From: Candidatus Binataceae bacterium
GTDB lineage: Bacteria > Desulfobacterota > Binatia > Binatales > Binataceae
Length of the DNA stretch: 55,641 nt
Reading direction: 5' to 3'
Assembly: GCA_015478645.1 (NCBI GenBank)
Contig: JADMIL010000014.1
Coordinates: 1-55,641, forward strand
The notes beneath the pieces are model-generated. The model did not search any database. It had not been told where the DNA came from and saw nothing but the letters and a program-made list of their open reading frames with translations. The position numbers and the translations under genes were made by a program. Shown here in pieces: positions 36,141 through 44,675 of the stretch; position 1 is the first letter of the stretch, and every line of letters starts with the position of its first letter.

Positions 36141-37160
36141 TTGAACAGTGCAAGCAAAATAACCCCGCTCCGCGACCATCTTGTCCATCCGGCGGAACTC
36201 GTCTCGATCGTCGTTCCGGTCTACAACGAGTCGGCCAACCTGCGCGCGCTGTGGGCGCGGCTGGCGCCGGTCGCGGCCGGACTTGGGCGGCCGTGCGAAG
36301 TGCTCTTCGTCGATGACGGTTCGAGCGACGACTCGCTGACGATTCTGCGCGAGTTCGCCGCGGCCGACGAGTCCGTGCGGGTGGTCGAACTGGCGCGCAA
36401 TTTCGGCCAGCATTCGGCGCTGCTGGCCGGCTTTCGGCATTGCCGCGGCGAGATCATTGTTACGCTCGACGCCGACTTGCAGAACCCGCCCGAAGAGATT
36501 CCGAAGCTGATCGCGGCGATCGACGAGGGTAACGACGTGGTCGGCGGCTGGCGCGAGGAGCGGCAGGACCGCACCTATCGGCGGCTGGCGTCGCAGATGC
36601 ATAACCGGCTGACCTCGGCGATCGTCGGCGTGCAGATGCATGACTACGGGTGCATGCTGCGCGCCTATCGCCGGCATATCATCGACACGGTTGTCGAATG
36701 CGACGAGAAGGCGGCCTTCGTGCCGGCGCTCGCCAACACCTTCGCCAAGCGCGTCGCCGAGATTCCGGTCGGTCATGCGGAGCGCGCGGGCGGCGAATCG
36801 AAGTATAATTTTTTCAGCCTGGCGCATCTGAGCCTCAACCTGATTACCGGCTTTTCGCTGCTGCCGATGCGGGTGCTGAGCCTGACCGGCATGGGGATAT
36901 TTATCCTCGACGCGTTCTTCGCCGCGGTGCTGTTTGGCCATCGCCTGATCTACGGTCCGCAGCAGGAGGGCGCGCTGTGGACGCTGTTCGCGGTGCTGTT
37001 CTTCCTGGTCGGGCTGATGTTCCTGGCGCTGGGGCTGGTGGGCGAATACGTCGGGCGAATCTATATCGAGGTGCGGCGGCGGCCGAACTATATCGTGCGC
37101 GCGATCCACGGCGAGCGCGCGGCGCTCGACGGGACCGATTCGCCGCGCCGCCCGGGATGA
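36141..37160 (+). CDS. ArnC-like undecaprenyl-phosphate aminosugar transferase
   Basis: A 339-residue polyisoprenyl-phosphate glycosyltransferase of GT2. It has VSIVVPVYNESANLRALW, VLFVDDGSSDDSL, ELARNFGQHSALLAGFRHC, TLDADLQNPPEEIPKL and RRLASQMHNRL, and two C-terminal membrane helices (about 255-275 and 290-320). ArnC moves a 4-formamido-arabinose from UDP to undecaprenyl phosphate; the neighbouring ArnA- and ArnD-like genes support that type of reaction. The start is TTG 36141, as no ATG precedes the domain. Its stop overlaps the next ATG (ATGA). Confidence 0.85.
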   Translation: MNSASKITPLRDHLVHPAELVSIVVPVYNESANLRALWARLAPVAAGLGRPCEVLFVDDGSSDDSLTILREFAAADESVRVVELARNFGQHSALLAGFRHCRGEIIVTLDADLQNPPEEIPKLIAAIDEGNDVVGGWREERQDRTYRRLASQMHNRLTSAIVGVQMHDYGCMLRAYRRHIIDTVVECDEKAAFVPALANTFAKRVAEIPVGHAERAGGESKYNFFSLAHLSLNLITGFSLLPMRVLSLTGMGIFILDAFFAAVLFGHRLIYGPQQEGALWTLFAVLFFLVGLMFLALGLVGEYVGRIYIEVRRRPNYIVRAIHGERAALDGTDSPRRPG

Positions 37161-38170
37161 AGTCCGCCGACGATCGCGCGCTGGCCGCGGCGGTGCGCGA
37201 GGCGCGCTGCGTGCTTTTCGCCTACCACGAGATGGGCTACGCGTGCATGACGGAACTGATCGCGATGGGCGCGCCGATCGCGGCCCTGTTCACCCATCGC
37301 GACACCCCGGGCGAGGAGATTTGGTGGCGATCGTGCGCCGAGCTCGCGCGCATCCACGCAATTCCGGTGGATTATCCCGAGGAGCTTGGCGCGGACGCGA
37401 TCGCGCGGGTCGCGGCGCTTCGTCCCGCGGTGATCTATTCGTTCTACTATCGCAACCTGATTCCGGTCGCGATCCTCGAACAGGCGGCGCTCGGCGCCTA
37501 CAACCTGCATGGTTCGCTGCTGCCGAAGTATCGCGGACGCGCGCCGGTCAACTGGATGCTGGTCAACGGCGAACGCGAGGCCGGCGCAACGCTGCATCAT
37601 ATGGCCGCGCGGGCCGATGCGGGCGATATCGTGGCGCAGCGGCCGGTCGCGATCGCCGATGAGGACGATGCGCTGACGCTCTATCGCAAGATCGTTCCGC
37701 TCGGCGCGGCGCTGATGCGCGAGTTTCATCCGCTGATCGTCGCCGGCCGCGCGCCCCGACGCCCGCAGGACCTGACCCAGGGCAGTTACTTCGGCCGCCG
37801 CCGCCCCGACGACGGACGCATCGATTGGCGTTGGCCGGCACGGCGTATCTGCAATCTCGTGCGCGCCGTGACGCATCCTTATCCGGGCGCGTTCTGTACG
37901 GCGGGCGGGCGCAAGCTTTATATCTGGGAGGCGCGGATCGCGTCGGCAGGCGGCATGCGCGGCGCGGCGGGATCGATTATTGGCGAGAGTGCCGACGGCG
38001 CGGTCGAGGTCGCGGCCGGCGCGGGCAGCGTGATCGTCGGGCGCGTGCAATTCGAGGGCGGCGCCGAAGGACCGGCGCGGGCGATCCTCGCGAGCATGGC
38101 GGGGCCGGCGGGCCAATTGCCGCAGGTGGACGCGGGCGCTGGCGCAGCGCCTCAGATAAGGTTCGACTGA
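37157..38170 (+). CDS. ArnA-type UDP-aminosugar N-formyltransferase
   Basis: A 337-residue protein like the N-terminal half of E. coli ArnA, which formylates UDP-L-Ara4N with 10-formyl-THF. The catalytic triad region is present: YNLHGSLLPKYRGRAPVNWM (Asn and His) and ARADAGDIVAQ (Asp). A C-terminal formyltransferase beta domain follows (VRAVTHPYPGAFC, GRKLYIWEARI). In E. coli it is fused to the decarboxylase; here that half is the separate next gene. ATGA overlap with the ArnC-like gene. Confidence 0.87.
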   Translation: MKSADDRALAAAVREARCVLFAYHEMGYACMTELIAMGAPIAALFTHRDTPGEEIWWRSCAELARIHAIPVDYPEELGADAIARVAALRPAVIYSFYYRNLIPVAILEQAALGAYNLHGSLLPKYRGRAPVNWMLVNGEREAGATLHHMAARADAGDIVAQRPVAIADEDDALTLYRKIVPLGAALMREFHPLIVAGRAPRRPQDLTQGSYFGRRRPDDGRIDWRWPARRICNLVRAVTHPYPGAFCTAGGRKLYIWEARIASAGGMRGAAGSIIGESADGAVEVAAGAGSVIVGRVQFEGGAEGPARAILASMAGPAGQLPQVDAGAGAAPQIRFD

Positions 38171-38181
38171 AGGGAGATCAC

Positions 38182-39147
38182 ATGCGGGTATTGATAACCG
38201 GCGGCGCGGGCTTTTTGGGCTCGCATCTGTCAGAGGCCTTCGTGGCGCGTGGCGACGAGGTCTTCGTGCTCGACACGGGATCGATCGCCAAGGTGCGCCA
38301 TCTGCTCAACGAGCCGCGCTTTCATTACATTCACGATTCGATTTTCAATGTCGAACTGATCGACACGCTCGCGGCCAAGGTCGATCTGATCTACCACCTG
38401 GCGGCGGTGGTCGGCGTCGAGCATTACGTGGGCGACCCGTACGAGACGCTCAACGTCAACGTCAACGGCACGCAAAACGTATTGAAAGCGGCCTACAAGT
38501 ACAACAAGAAAGTCGTCTTCAGCTCGACCTCCGAGGTCTACGGACGCAACCCCAAGGTGCCGTGGAAAGAGGACGACGATCGGGTGCTCGGCGCGACCAC
38601 GATCGATCGCTGGTGCTATTCGACTTCCAAGGCGGTCGGCGAGCATTTCTGCTTCGCCTACCACAAGCTCGGGATGCCGGTGGCGGTGGTGCGCTACTTC
38701 AATATCTACGGGCCGCGGCTGGACCGGGTCGATGTCGGGCGGCTGTTCACGATCTTCATGGGCCAGTTGCTGCGCGGCGCCGATCTGACGGTTATCGGCG
38801 ACGGCTCGCAGACCCGCTGCTTTACCTACGTGACCGACGCGGTGGCGGCGACCGTGCAGACCGGGCTCAACCCGGCGGCCGACGGAATCGCGATCAATAT
38901 CGGAGTCGACGTCGAGACCTCGGTGCTCGAGTTCGCCGAGCTGATGCTCGACCTGTACGGCCCGACCAAATCGAAAATCAAATTCGTTGAGCAGGCCGAG
39001 GTCTACGGCACCAGCTATGAGGATATTCCGCGGCGCGTGCCCGATAACACCAAGATGCGCAAGCTGCTCGGCGTCGAGCCGACGGTGAGCCTGCGCGACG
39101 GCACCGCGCGATCGATGGAATGGTTCCGCAAGGAGGCGCAGTCGTAG
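38182..39147 (+). CDS. ArnA C-terminal-like UDP-sugar dehydrogenase/decarboxylase (SDR)
   Basis: A 321-residue extended short-chain dehydrogenase. It has the NAD loop TGGAGFLGSH, STSEVYG (matching the Thr/Ser/Glu decarboxylase residues of ArnA), catalytic YSTSK and YFNIYGPRLD. The late segment YGTSYEDIPRRVP resembles the ArnA YGxGYxDVxxRxP region, which favours UDP-glucuronate oxidative decarboxylation to UDP-4-keto-pentose. A simple 4-epimerase or UDP-xylose synthase is possible. AGGGAGA precedes the ATG by six bases. It sits between the formyltransferase and deacetylase genes. Confidence 0.83.
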   Translation: MRVLITGGAGFLGSHLSEAFVARGDEVFVLDTGSIAKVRHLLNEPRFHYIHDSIFNVELIDTLAAKVDLIYHLAAVVGVEHYVGDPYETLNVNVNGTQNVLKAAYKYNKKVVFSSTSEVYGRNPKVPWKEDDDRVLGATTIDRWCYSTSKAVGEHFCFAYHKLGMPVAVVRYFNIYGPRLDRVDVGRLFTIFMGQLLRGADLTVIGDGSQTRCFTYVTDAVAATVQTGLNPAADGIAINIGVDVETSVLEFAELMLDLYGPTKSKIKFVEQAEVYGTSYEDIPRRVPDNTKMRKLLGVEPTVSLRDGTARSMEWFRKEAQS

Positions 39148-39171
39148 GCGGCGCGCCGCGGCGCGGGGCCG

Positions 39172-40119
39172 ATGCAGGTAGCGCTCAAGGTCGACGTCGA
39201 CACCCATCAGGGCTTGGGCGAGGGCGTGCCGCGCCTGATGCGGGCGCTCGCCGCCGAAGGCGTGGCGGCGAGCTTTTTCGTCGCGATGGGTCCGGACAAT
39301 TCGGGCCGCGCGATCGTCCGGGTGCTGCGTAATCCGGGGTTCCTCAAAAAGATGCGCCGCACGCGCGCGGTCGCGATGTACGGATGGCGCACGGTGCTGT
39401 CGGGCACGCTATTGCCAGCGCGGCCGATCGCGCTGGCTTATCCGCAGGTGATGCGCGACCTGGCGGCGGCCGGATTCGAGGTTGGCGTGCACGGCTACGA
39501 TCACGTGCGCTGGCAGGACCAGCTCGAGAAGCTCGACGACGCGGCGGTGCGCGCCGAACTGGCCGAGGCGTTCGAGGCGTTCCGCGCGGTGATGGGCGAG
39601 CCGGCGCGAGCGTTCGCGGCGCCCGGATGGCGCACGACCGCGGCCGCGCTCCATGCGCTCGATGCGCGCGGGCTCGATTATCGCAGCGACACCCGCGGCC
39701 GCGCGCCCTATCGATGCGTGATCGACGGCGCCGCGCTCGCGACGATCGAGATTCCGACGATGCTTCCGACGCTCGACGAAGTGATCGGTCCGGAGTTGAA
39801 CCAGACCGCGCCGATCGTCAACTACTATCTGGAGCGTTTTGTGCCTGACGCGCTCAATGTCCATACGATCCACGCCGAGACCGAAGGACTGGGCCGGCTC
39901 GATACGCTAGTTGCGCTGGTTCGCGCATTGAAAGAGCGCGGCGCGCGCTTCGTCGCGCTGCGCGAGGCCGCGGCGAGTCTCGATCGCGAGGCGCTGCCGC
40001 GGTGCCCGGTGGTGCGCGCCACCCTGGACGGCCGCGCGGGATGGATCTCCGCTCAGGGGGCGGCGGAGCCGGCGCGCGACGCATCGGCGGATGTGGCGAC
40101 GGCGCGGCTGTTGGCCTGA
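39172..40119 (+). CDS. ArnD-like polysaccharide deacetylase (deformylase)
   Basis: A 315-residue NodB-homology protein. ALKVDVDTHQGLGEGVPRLM carries the metal and catalytic Asp pair, ASFFVAMGPDN and EVGVHGYDHVRWQ (metal His-x3/4-His) follow, with APGWRTT further on. ALKVDVDT and YDHVRWQ are specific to ArnD, which removes the formyl group from undecaprenyl-phosphate-Ara4FN after transfer. The gene starts 24 bases after the SDR gene and ends the operon. No arnT or arnB is present in the window. Confidence 0.87.
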   Translation: MQVALKVDVDTHQGLGEGVPRLMRALAAEGVAASFFVAMGPDNSGRAIVRVLRNPGFLKKMRRTRAVAMYGWRTVLSGTLLPARPIALAYPQVMRDLAAAGFEVGVHGYDHVRWQDQLEKLDDAAVRAELAEAFEAFRAVMGEPARAFAAPGWRTTAAALHALDARGLDYRSDTRGRAPYRCVIDGAALATIEIPTMLPTLDEVIGPELNQTAPIVNYYLERFVPDALNVHTIHAETEGLGRLDTLVALVRALKERGARFVALREAAASLDREALPRCPVVRATLDGRAGWISAQGAAEPARDASADVATARLLA

Positions 40120-40168
40120 AGCGGTTTCGTGTTATCTGTTGCCGGAGTTTCTCCGAGGAGTAGCCGCC

Positions 40169-41362
40169 ATGCCGCAAGCGCATCAGATTGCCGCGAGCCC
40201 GCGCGAAGTCGGACTCGACCCCGCGAAGGTCGCGGAACTGTTCACGCGCGCCGAGCGCGAAGTTAGCGAAGGCCTGCTGCCGTCGTGCCAGATCGCGATC
40301 GCGCGCGGCGGCAAAATCGCCGCGATGAAGACCTTTGGCCGCGCGGTGCAGGGCGGCGTGGAAAAGCCCGCGACCGACGAGACCCTGTACTGCATCTTTT
40401 CGTGCACCAAGGCGATTATCTCGTCGGCCATCTGGATCCTGATCGGCGACGGCAAGCTCGCGGTTGGCGAGCGCGCGGGCGATATCGTGCCGGAGTTCGC
40501 GAGCAACGGCAAAGAGACCATCACGGTCGAGCAGTTGCTGCTGCATACGGGCGGCTTTCCCAACGCGCCGTTTCCGCAGCCCGACTGGAACAGCCATGAA
40601 AAGCGCCTCGAGCGCTTCAAGTCGTGGCGGCTCGAATTTCCGGTCGGCCAGCGCTTCGTCTATCATCCGACGGCCGGCTTCTGGGTGCTCGGCGAAATTA
40701 TCGAGCGGCGCGCGGGCGTGGACTTTCGTGCGTTCGTGCGCGATCGGATCGCCGCGCCGCTGGGCCTGCCCGGCCTGCGCGTGGGGCTGCCGCGCGCCGA
40801 GCACGATCGCGTGGCCGACCTGGTGTGGGTCGGACAATCGCTGACCGCCGAGGATTACAAGAAGGTGGGCGCGCCGATGCCGCCCGAGACCGAAGTCACC
40901 GAGACCGCGATCACCGGTTTTAATTCGGCGGTGGTGCGCGAATCGGGCGTGCCGGGCGGCGGCGGAATCACCACGGCGGCCGACCTCGCGCTCTTTTACC
41001 AGGGCTTGCTGCACAATGCCGCGGTCGCCGGCGGCCGACCGATCTGGCGTGCGGAGACGTTGCAGGAGGCGCGGCGCGTGCGTTCGGGCGACTACTTCGA
41101 TCCGATCTTCAAGTACAAGTGCAATCGCGCGCTGGGTGTGGTGGTGGCGGGCGACGACGGCTTCGCCAACTATCGCGGCTTCGGCCGCACCAACTCGCCG
41201 ATTGCCTTTGGCCATGGCGGCGCGGGCGGCCAGATTGGATGGGGCGATCCGGTGACTGGAATCTCGCTCGGCTACTGCACCAACGGCTTCGATCGCAACG
41301 AAATCCGCCAGGGGCGCCGCGGCGTCGCGATCTCGAGCCTGGCGGCGGTCTGCACGGCATAA
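40169..41362 (+). CDS. Beta-lactamase-family serine hydrolase
   Basis: A 397-residue class C-like beta-lactamase/esterase. The nucleophile motif is SCTK (in YCIFSCTKAIISS), the second motif is YHP instead of YxN, and FGHGGAGGQIGW gives the HxG motif. These substitutions are common in esterases such as EstB and in DD-peptidase relatives, so an esterase or amidase role is more likely than antibiotic hydrolysis. There is no signal peptide from ATG 40169, which has GAGGAG upstream. It stands alone after the arn-like operon. Confidence 0.87.
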   Translation: MPQAHQIAASPREVGLDPAKVAELFTRAEREVSEGLLPSCQIAIARGGKIAAMKTFGRAVQGGVEKPATDETLYCIFSCTKAIISSAIWILIGDGKLAVGERAGDIVPEFASNGKETITVEQLLLHTGGFPNAPFPQPDWNSHEKRLERFKSWRLEFPVGQRFVYHPTAGFWVLGEIIERRAGVDFRAFVRDRIAAPLGLPGLRVGLPRAEHDRVADLVWVGQSLTAEDYKKVGAPMPPETEVTETAITGFNSAVVRESGVPGGGGITTAADLALFYQGLLHNAAVAGGRPIWRAETLQEARRVRSGDYFDPIFKYKCNRALGVVVAGDDGFANYRGFGRTNSPIAFGHGGAGGQIGWGDPVTGISLGYCTNGFDRNEIRQGRRGVAISSLAAVCTA

Positions 41363-41424
41363 GGCCGCATCAAAATGGATTGACCGCGCGGCTTTCTGCG
41401 CGAGAGCATCAGTAAAGGCGCCAA

Positions 41425-41613
41425 ATGAAGTTCCTCGTAACGCTTGAGCATGATGAAGACGGATGGATCGTCGCGGAGTGCCCCTCACTTCCCGGATGCG
41501 TTTCGCAGGGCCGGACGATCGAGGAGGCGCTGGCCAATATCCGCGAGGCGATTGAACTCAGCCTGGAAACTCGCGCGGCCGAGGGCATCGCCACAGCGAT
41601 TGAGGTCGCTTAG
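41425..41613 (+). CDS. HicB-family antitoxin-like protein (orphan)
   Basis: A 62-residue protein with the HicB_lk fold: KFLVTLEHDEDGWIVAECPS, LPGCVSQGRTIEEALANIRE, AIELSLE. This is a degraded RNase H-like sheet that, in HicAB modules, holds the HicA mRNA interferase. No HicA-like frame with its conserved His lies on either side (62-bp gap upstream, purA converging 26 bases downstream). It lacks a C-terminal DNA-binding extension. It is therefore an orphan and may regulate or bind something else. Confidence 0.8.
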   Translation: MKFLVTLEHDEDGWIVAECPSLPGCVSQGRTIEEALANIREAIELSLETRAAEGIATAIEVA

Positions 41614-41639
41614 CCCTAAGTCAAAATGCCGGGGCGTTC

Positions 41640-42935
41640 TTAGACCAAAAACGGATTTTCGAGCACGATCGTGGCTTCGCGGGCGGCGCCGACGCCGACC
41701 ATCGCGAGCCGTACGCCCGACGTTTCGCTGATCCGTTCGAGATAGCGGCGCGCGTTGGCGGGCAGTTCGGAGAGGCTGCGCGCGCGCGTCAGATCCTCGC
41801 TCCAGCCGGGCAAATCCTCGTAAATCGGTTTGGCCTTTTCGAGCCGGCGATGGCTCGGCGGAATTTCGTCGTGGCGCTGGCCGGCGACCGTGTAGGCGAC
41901 GCAGATGCGCACCGGGTCGACGCCCGTCAGCACGTCGAGCTTGGTCAGCGCCAGTCCCCACATCCCGTTGAGCCGCGCGGCATAGCGGGCGAGCACCGCG
42001 TCGAACCATCCGATGCGCCGCGGGCGGCCGGTGGCGCTGCCGAATTCGTCGCCCTCGACGCGCAGCGCGTCACCGAGCTTGCCCTTGATCTCGCTCGGAA
42101 AGGGTCCGCCGCCGACCCGCGTGGTGTACGCCTTGCTGATCCCGAGCACGCCGTCGAGCTTGCCCGGCGCCAGGCCCGCGCCGCCAAACACCGCGCTGGC
42201 GCCGCAGTTCGACGAGGTGACGTAGGGAAAGGTGCCGTGGTCGATGTCGAGCATCACGCCGTGCGCGCCCTCGAACAGCACGCGGCGGCCGGCGCCGATC
42301 GCGTCATTGATATAGACCGAGGTGTCGCACAGGTAGCGCGCCAGGCGGCCGCGCACCTTACGCATCTGGGCCAGGATCTCGGTGCCGCTCACCGGCTTGG
42401 CCTTGAGCACGCTCTTGAGATAGAGATTTTTTTCGCGCACGTTGCGCTCGAGCTTGGCGGTGAAGGCGGGGAAGTTCGCCAGGTCGTCGAAGCGCAGGCC
42501 CATCCGTGACATCTTGTCCTCGTAGGCCGGGCCGATGCCGAAGCCGGTGGTGCCGATGGCGTTTTTGCCCAGCCGCGCCTCGCGCGCGCGATCAATCGCG
42601 CGATGGTACGGCATCACCATGTGGGCGTCGAAGCTAAGCCGCAGCAGGGCGTCGTCCTGGAAGCGCCCGCGGCTCTGGAGGCTGTCGATCTCCTCGGCCA
42701 GGGCCATCGGATCGACCACGGTGCCGTTGCCGATCACGCAGACCTTGCGGTCGTGGAGCGCACCGGCGGGGACCAGGCGCAGGATGAATTTCTCGCCGTC
42801 GACAACCAGTGTATGCGCGGCGTTGTTGCCGCCCTGGAAGCGCACGACCACGTCGGCGTCGGCCGCGAGCAGATCGACAATCTTGCCCTTGCCTTCATCG
42901 CCCCATTGCGAACCCACCACAGCCACAGTCTTCAT
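41640..42935 (-). CDS. purA: Adenylosuccinate synthetase
   Basis: A full-length 431-residue enzyme converting IMP, Asp and GTP to adenylosuccinate in AMP synthesis. GSQWGDEGKGKIVDLLA, FQGGNNAAHT, DGTFPYVTSSN-like (DHGTFPYVTSSNCGASAV), TTRVGGGPFPSE and LTKLDVLTG are all conserved. One oddity: the IMP loop reads GTTGFGIGPAYEDK, where most enzymes have Arg or Lys in place of Phe. It is transcribed leftward ahead of nothing related; the 3' end converges with the HicB gene. Confidence 0.97.
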   Translation of the reverse strand: MKTVAVVGSQWGDEGKGKIVDLLAADADVVVRFQGGNNAAHTLVVDGEKFILRLVPAGALHDRKVCVIGNGTVVDPMALAEEIDSLQSRGRFQDDALLRLSFDAHMVMPYHRAIDRAREARLGKNAIGTTGFGIGPAYEDKMSRMGLRFDDLANFPAFTAKLERNVREKNLYLKSVLKAKPVSGTEILAQMRKVRGRLARYLCDTSVYINDAIGAGRRVLFEGAHGVMLDIDHGTFPYVTSSNCGASAVFGGAGLAPGKLDGVLGISKAYTTRVGGGPFPSEIKGKLGDALRVEGDEFGSATGRPRRIGWFDAVLARYAARLNGMWGLALTKLDVLTGVDPVRICVAYTVAGQRHDEIPPSHRRLEKAKPIYEDLPGWSEDLTRARSLSELPANARRYLERISETSGVRLAMVGVGAAREATIVLENPFLV

Positions 42936-43064
42936 AGAGTCATTCCACAGGCCGCGCCGTATCCGCGGCGGACCGCCAGGCGGCGCCCGAGCACGCGGCG
43001 GATCGGGTGAGGCCGTCCGCGCGGCGCGTTGCGAGGCTCGGGCGGCGGTGCAGGGTTATATAGT

Positions 43065-44675
43065 TCAAAGCTTGATCAACGACGCGGCGGTGATCGCCGG
43101 TATGGTCTTGAGCTGATCGAGCACGGCGGCGGGCACCGGGCCGTCGATTTCGACCAGGCTGAGCGCCGTGCCCCCCGCGCGATCGCGGCCGAGGTCGAAG
43201 CCGGCGATATTGATGCCGGCCCGGCCCAGCATCGTGCCGACCGCGCCGACCACGCCGGGCACGTCGCGGTTGTGGAGCATCAGGAAATAGCCTTCGGGCG
43301 TCGCCTCGACGCGAAAGCCGTCGATGCGAATCAGGCGCAGCGCGCGATTGCCGAAGACCGCGCCGGTGACTTCGTGGCTGCCCGCGCCAGCGCGCACGGT
43401 AATCGTCAGGAAATTGCGATAGTCGGTGGTCTCGCGCGAGCGGGTCTCGATAATCCGGATGCCGCGTTCGCGCGCGATATACGGAGCGTTGACGATATTG
43501 AGATCATGGTCGAGAAAGCCGCTGAGCAGACCCTTGAGCACGGAGGCAACGATCGGCTCGGCGTTCAAATCGGCGGCCTCGCCGGCGAAGCCGACGGTGA
43601 CCTCGTTGGGCGCCTCGTCGATCAATTGTGCGGCGAGGTGGCCGAGCTTTTCGCCGAGCGTCAGATGAGGCCCGAGGACCTCGAGTTCCTTGACCGAAAG
43701 CGCGGGGATATTGACCGCGTGGCGCACTGTGCCCTCAAGCAAGAAGTCGGAGACCTGATGGGCGATATCGACCGCGACCTGGACCTGCGCCTCGTCGGTC
43801 GCCGCGCCCAGATGGGGCACCGCGATCACGTTGTCGTGATGGATCAGGGGATGGTCGGGCGGCGGCGGCTCCTGGACGAAGACGTCGAGCGCGGCGCCGG
43901 CGACCTTGCCCGAGTTGAGGGCGGCGAGCAGCGCGGGCTCGTCGATGATGCCGCCGCGCGCGCAATTGATCACGCGCACGCCCTTTTTCATCATCGCGAA
44001 GGCGGCCGTGCCGACCAGTCCGCGGGTCTCGTCGGTGAGCGGAGCATGCACGGTGATGAAATCGGCGCGCTTGAATAGCTGATCGAGCGCGACCAGCTCG
44101 ATACCGGCGCGGGCGGCGGCTTCAGCCGTCATGATCGGATCGAAGCCGATGACCTTCATCTTGAGGCCGACGGCGCGATCGGCGACGATGCGCCCGATAT
44201 TGCCCAGGCCGACGATGCCCAGGGTCTTGTTGGCGATCTCGACGCCGGTGAAACGTCCGCGCTCCCATAGGCCGGTGCGCAAGGCGGCGTTGGCGGCGGG
44301 TATATGGCGCGCCATCGCCATCATCATCGAGATGGTGTGCTCGGCGGTCGTCACGCTGTTGCCGAGCGGACTGTTCATCACGACGATGCCGCGGCGGGTG
44401 GCGGAATCGAGGTCGACGTTGTCGACGCCGACGCCGGCCCGGCCGATCACCTTGAGCGCCGCGGCGGCCTCGATAACTTCGCGCGTAACTTTGGTCGCGC
44501 TGCGAATGATCAGCGCGTGATAGGGCGCGATGATCGCGGCGAGTTCGCTCGAACTCAGCCCGGTCTTGACCTCGAAAGTCAGATGGGGGTAGCGCTTGAG
44601 CACGTCGATCCCCTGGGGCGCCAGGGAGTCGCTCAACAGGACGCGGAAGTTTTCCGCCATGGATTTTTCAGCCAC
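43065..44675 (-). CDS. serA: D-3-phosphoglycerate dehydrogenase
   Basis: A 536-residue long-form PGDH (first step of serine synthesis). It has the catalytic domain (RSATKVTREVIEAA, RAGVGVDNVDLDSATRRGI), the NAD loop GIVGLGNIGRIVADRA, the catalytic RGGIIDE and PHLGAATDEAQVQVA with His, then the intervening domain (from about 320) and a C-terminal ACT domain (HNRDVPGVVGAVGTMLGRAG) that in other bacteria binds serine for feedback control. GTG 44675 is preceded by AGGAGA and overlaps the aminotransferase stop by eight bases; ATG 44660 is the alternative. Confidence 0.96.
   Translation of the reverse strand: MAEKSMAENFRVLLSDSLAPQGIDVLKRYPHLTFEVKTGLSSSELAAIIAPYHALIIRSATKVTREVIEAAAALKVIGRAGVGVDNVDLDSATRRGIVVMNSPLGNSVTTAEHTISMMMAMARHIPAANAALRTGLWERGRFTGVEIANKTLGIVGLGNIGRIVADRAVGLKMKVIGFDPIMTAEAAARAGIELVALDQLFKRADFITVHAPLTDETRGLVGTAAFAMMKKGVRVINCARGGIIDEPALLAALNSGKVAGAALDVFVQEPPPPDHPLIHHDNVIAVPHLGAATDEAQVQVAVDIAHQVSDFLLEGTVRHAVNIPALSVKELEVLGPHLTLGEKLGHLAAQLIDEAPNEVTVGFAGEAADLNAEPIVASVLKGLLSGFLDHDLNIVNAPYIARERGIRIIETRSRETTDYRNFLTITVRAGAGSHEVTGAVFGNRALRLIRIDGFRVEATPEGYFLMLHNRDVPGVVGAVGTMLGRAGINIAGFDLGRDRAGGTALSLVEIDGPVPAAVLDQLKTIPAITAASLIKL

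Noticed and set aside
40169..41362. Antibiotic-resistance beta-lactamase
   Set aside because: YHP replaces YxN and no export signal is present, so an esterase-like function is more likely.
42603..44078. Rightward frames antisense to purA and serA
   Set aside because: Shadow frames of strongly conserved genes; no ribosome site or recognisable domain.
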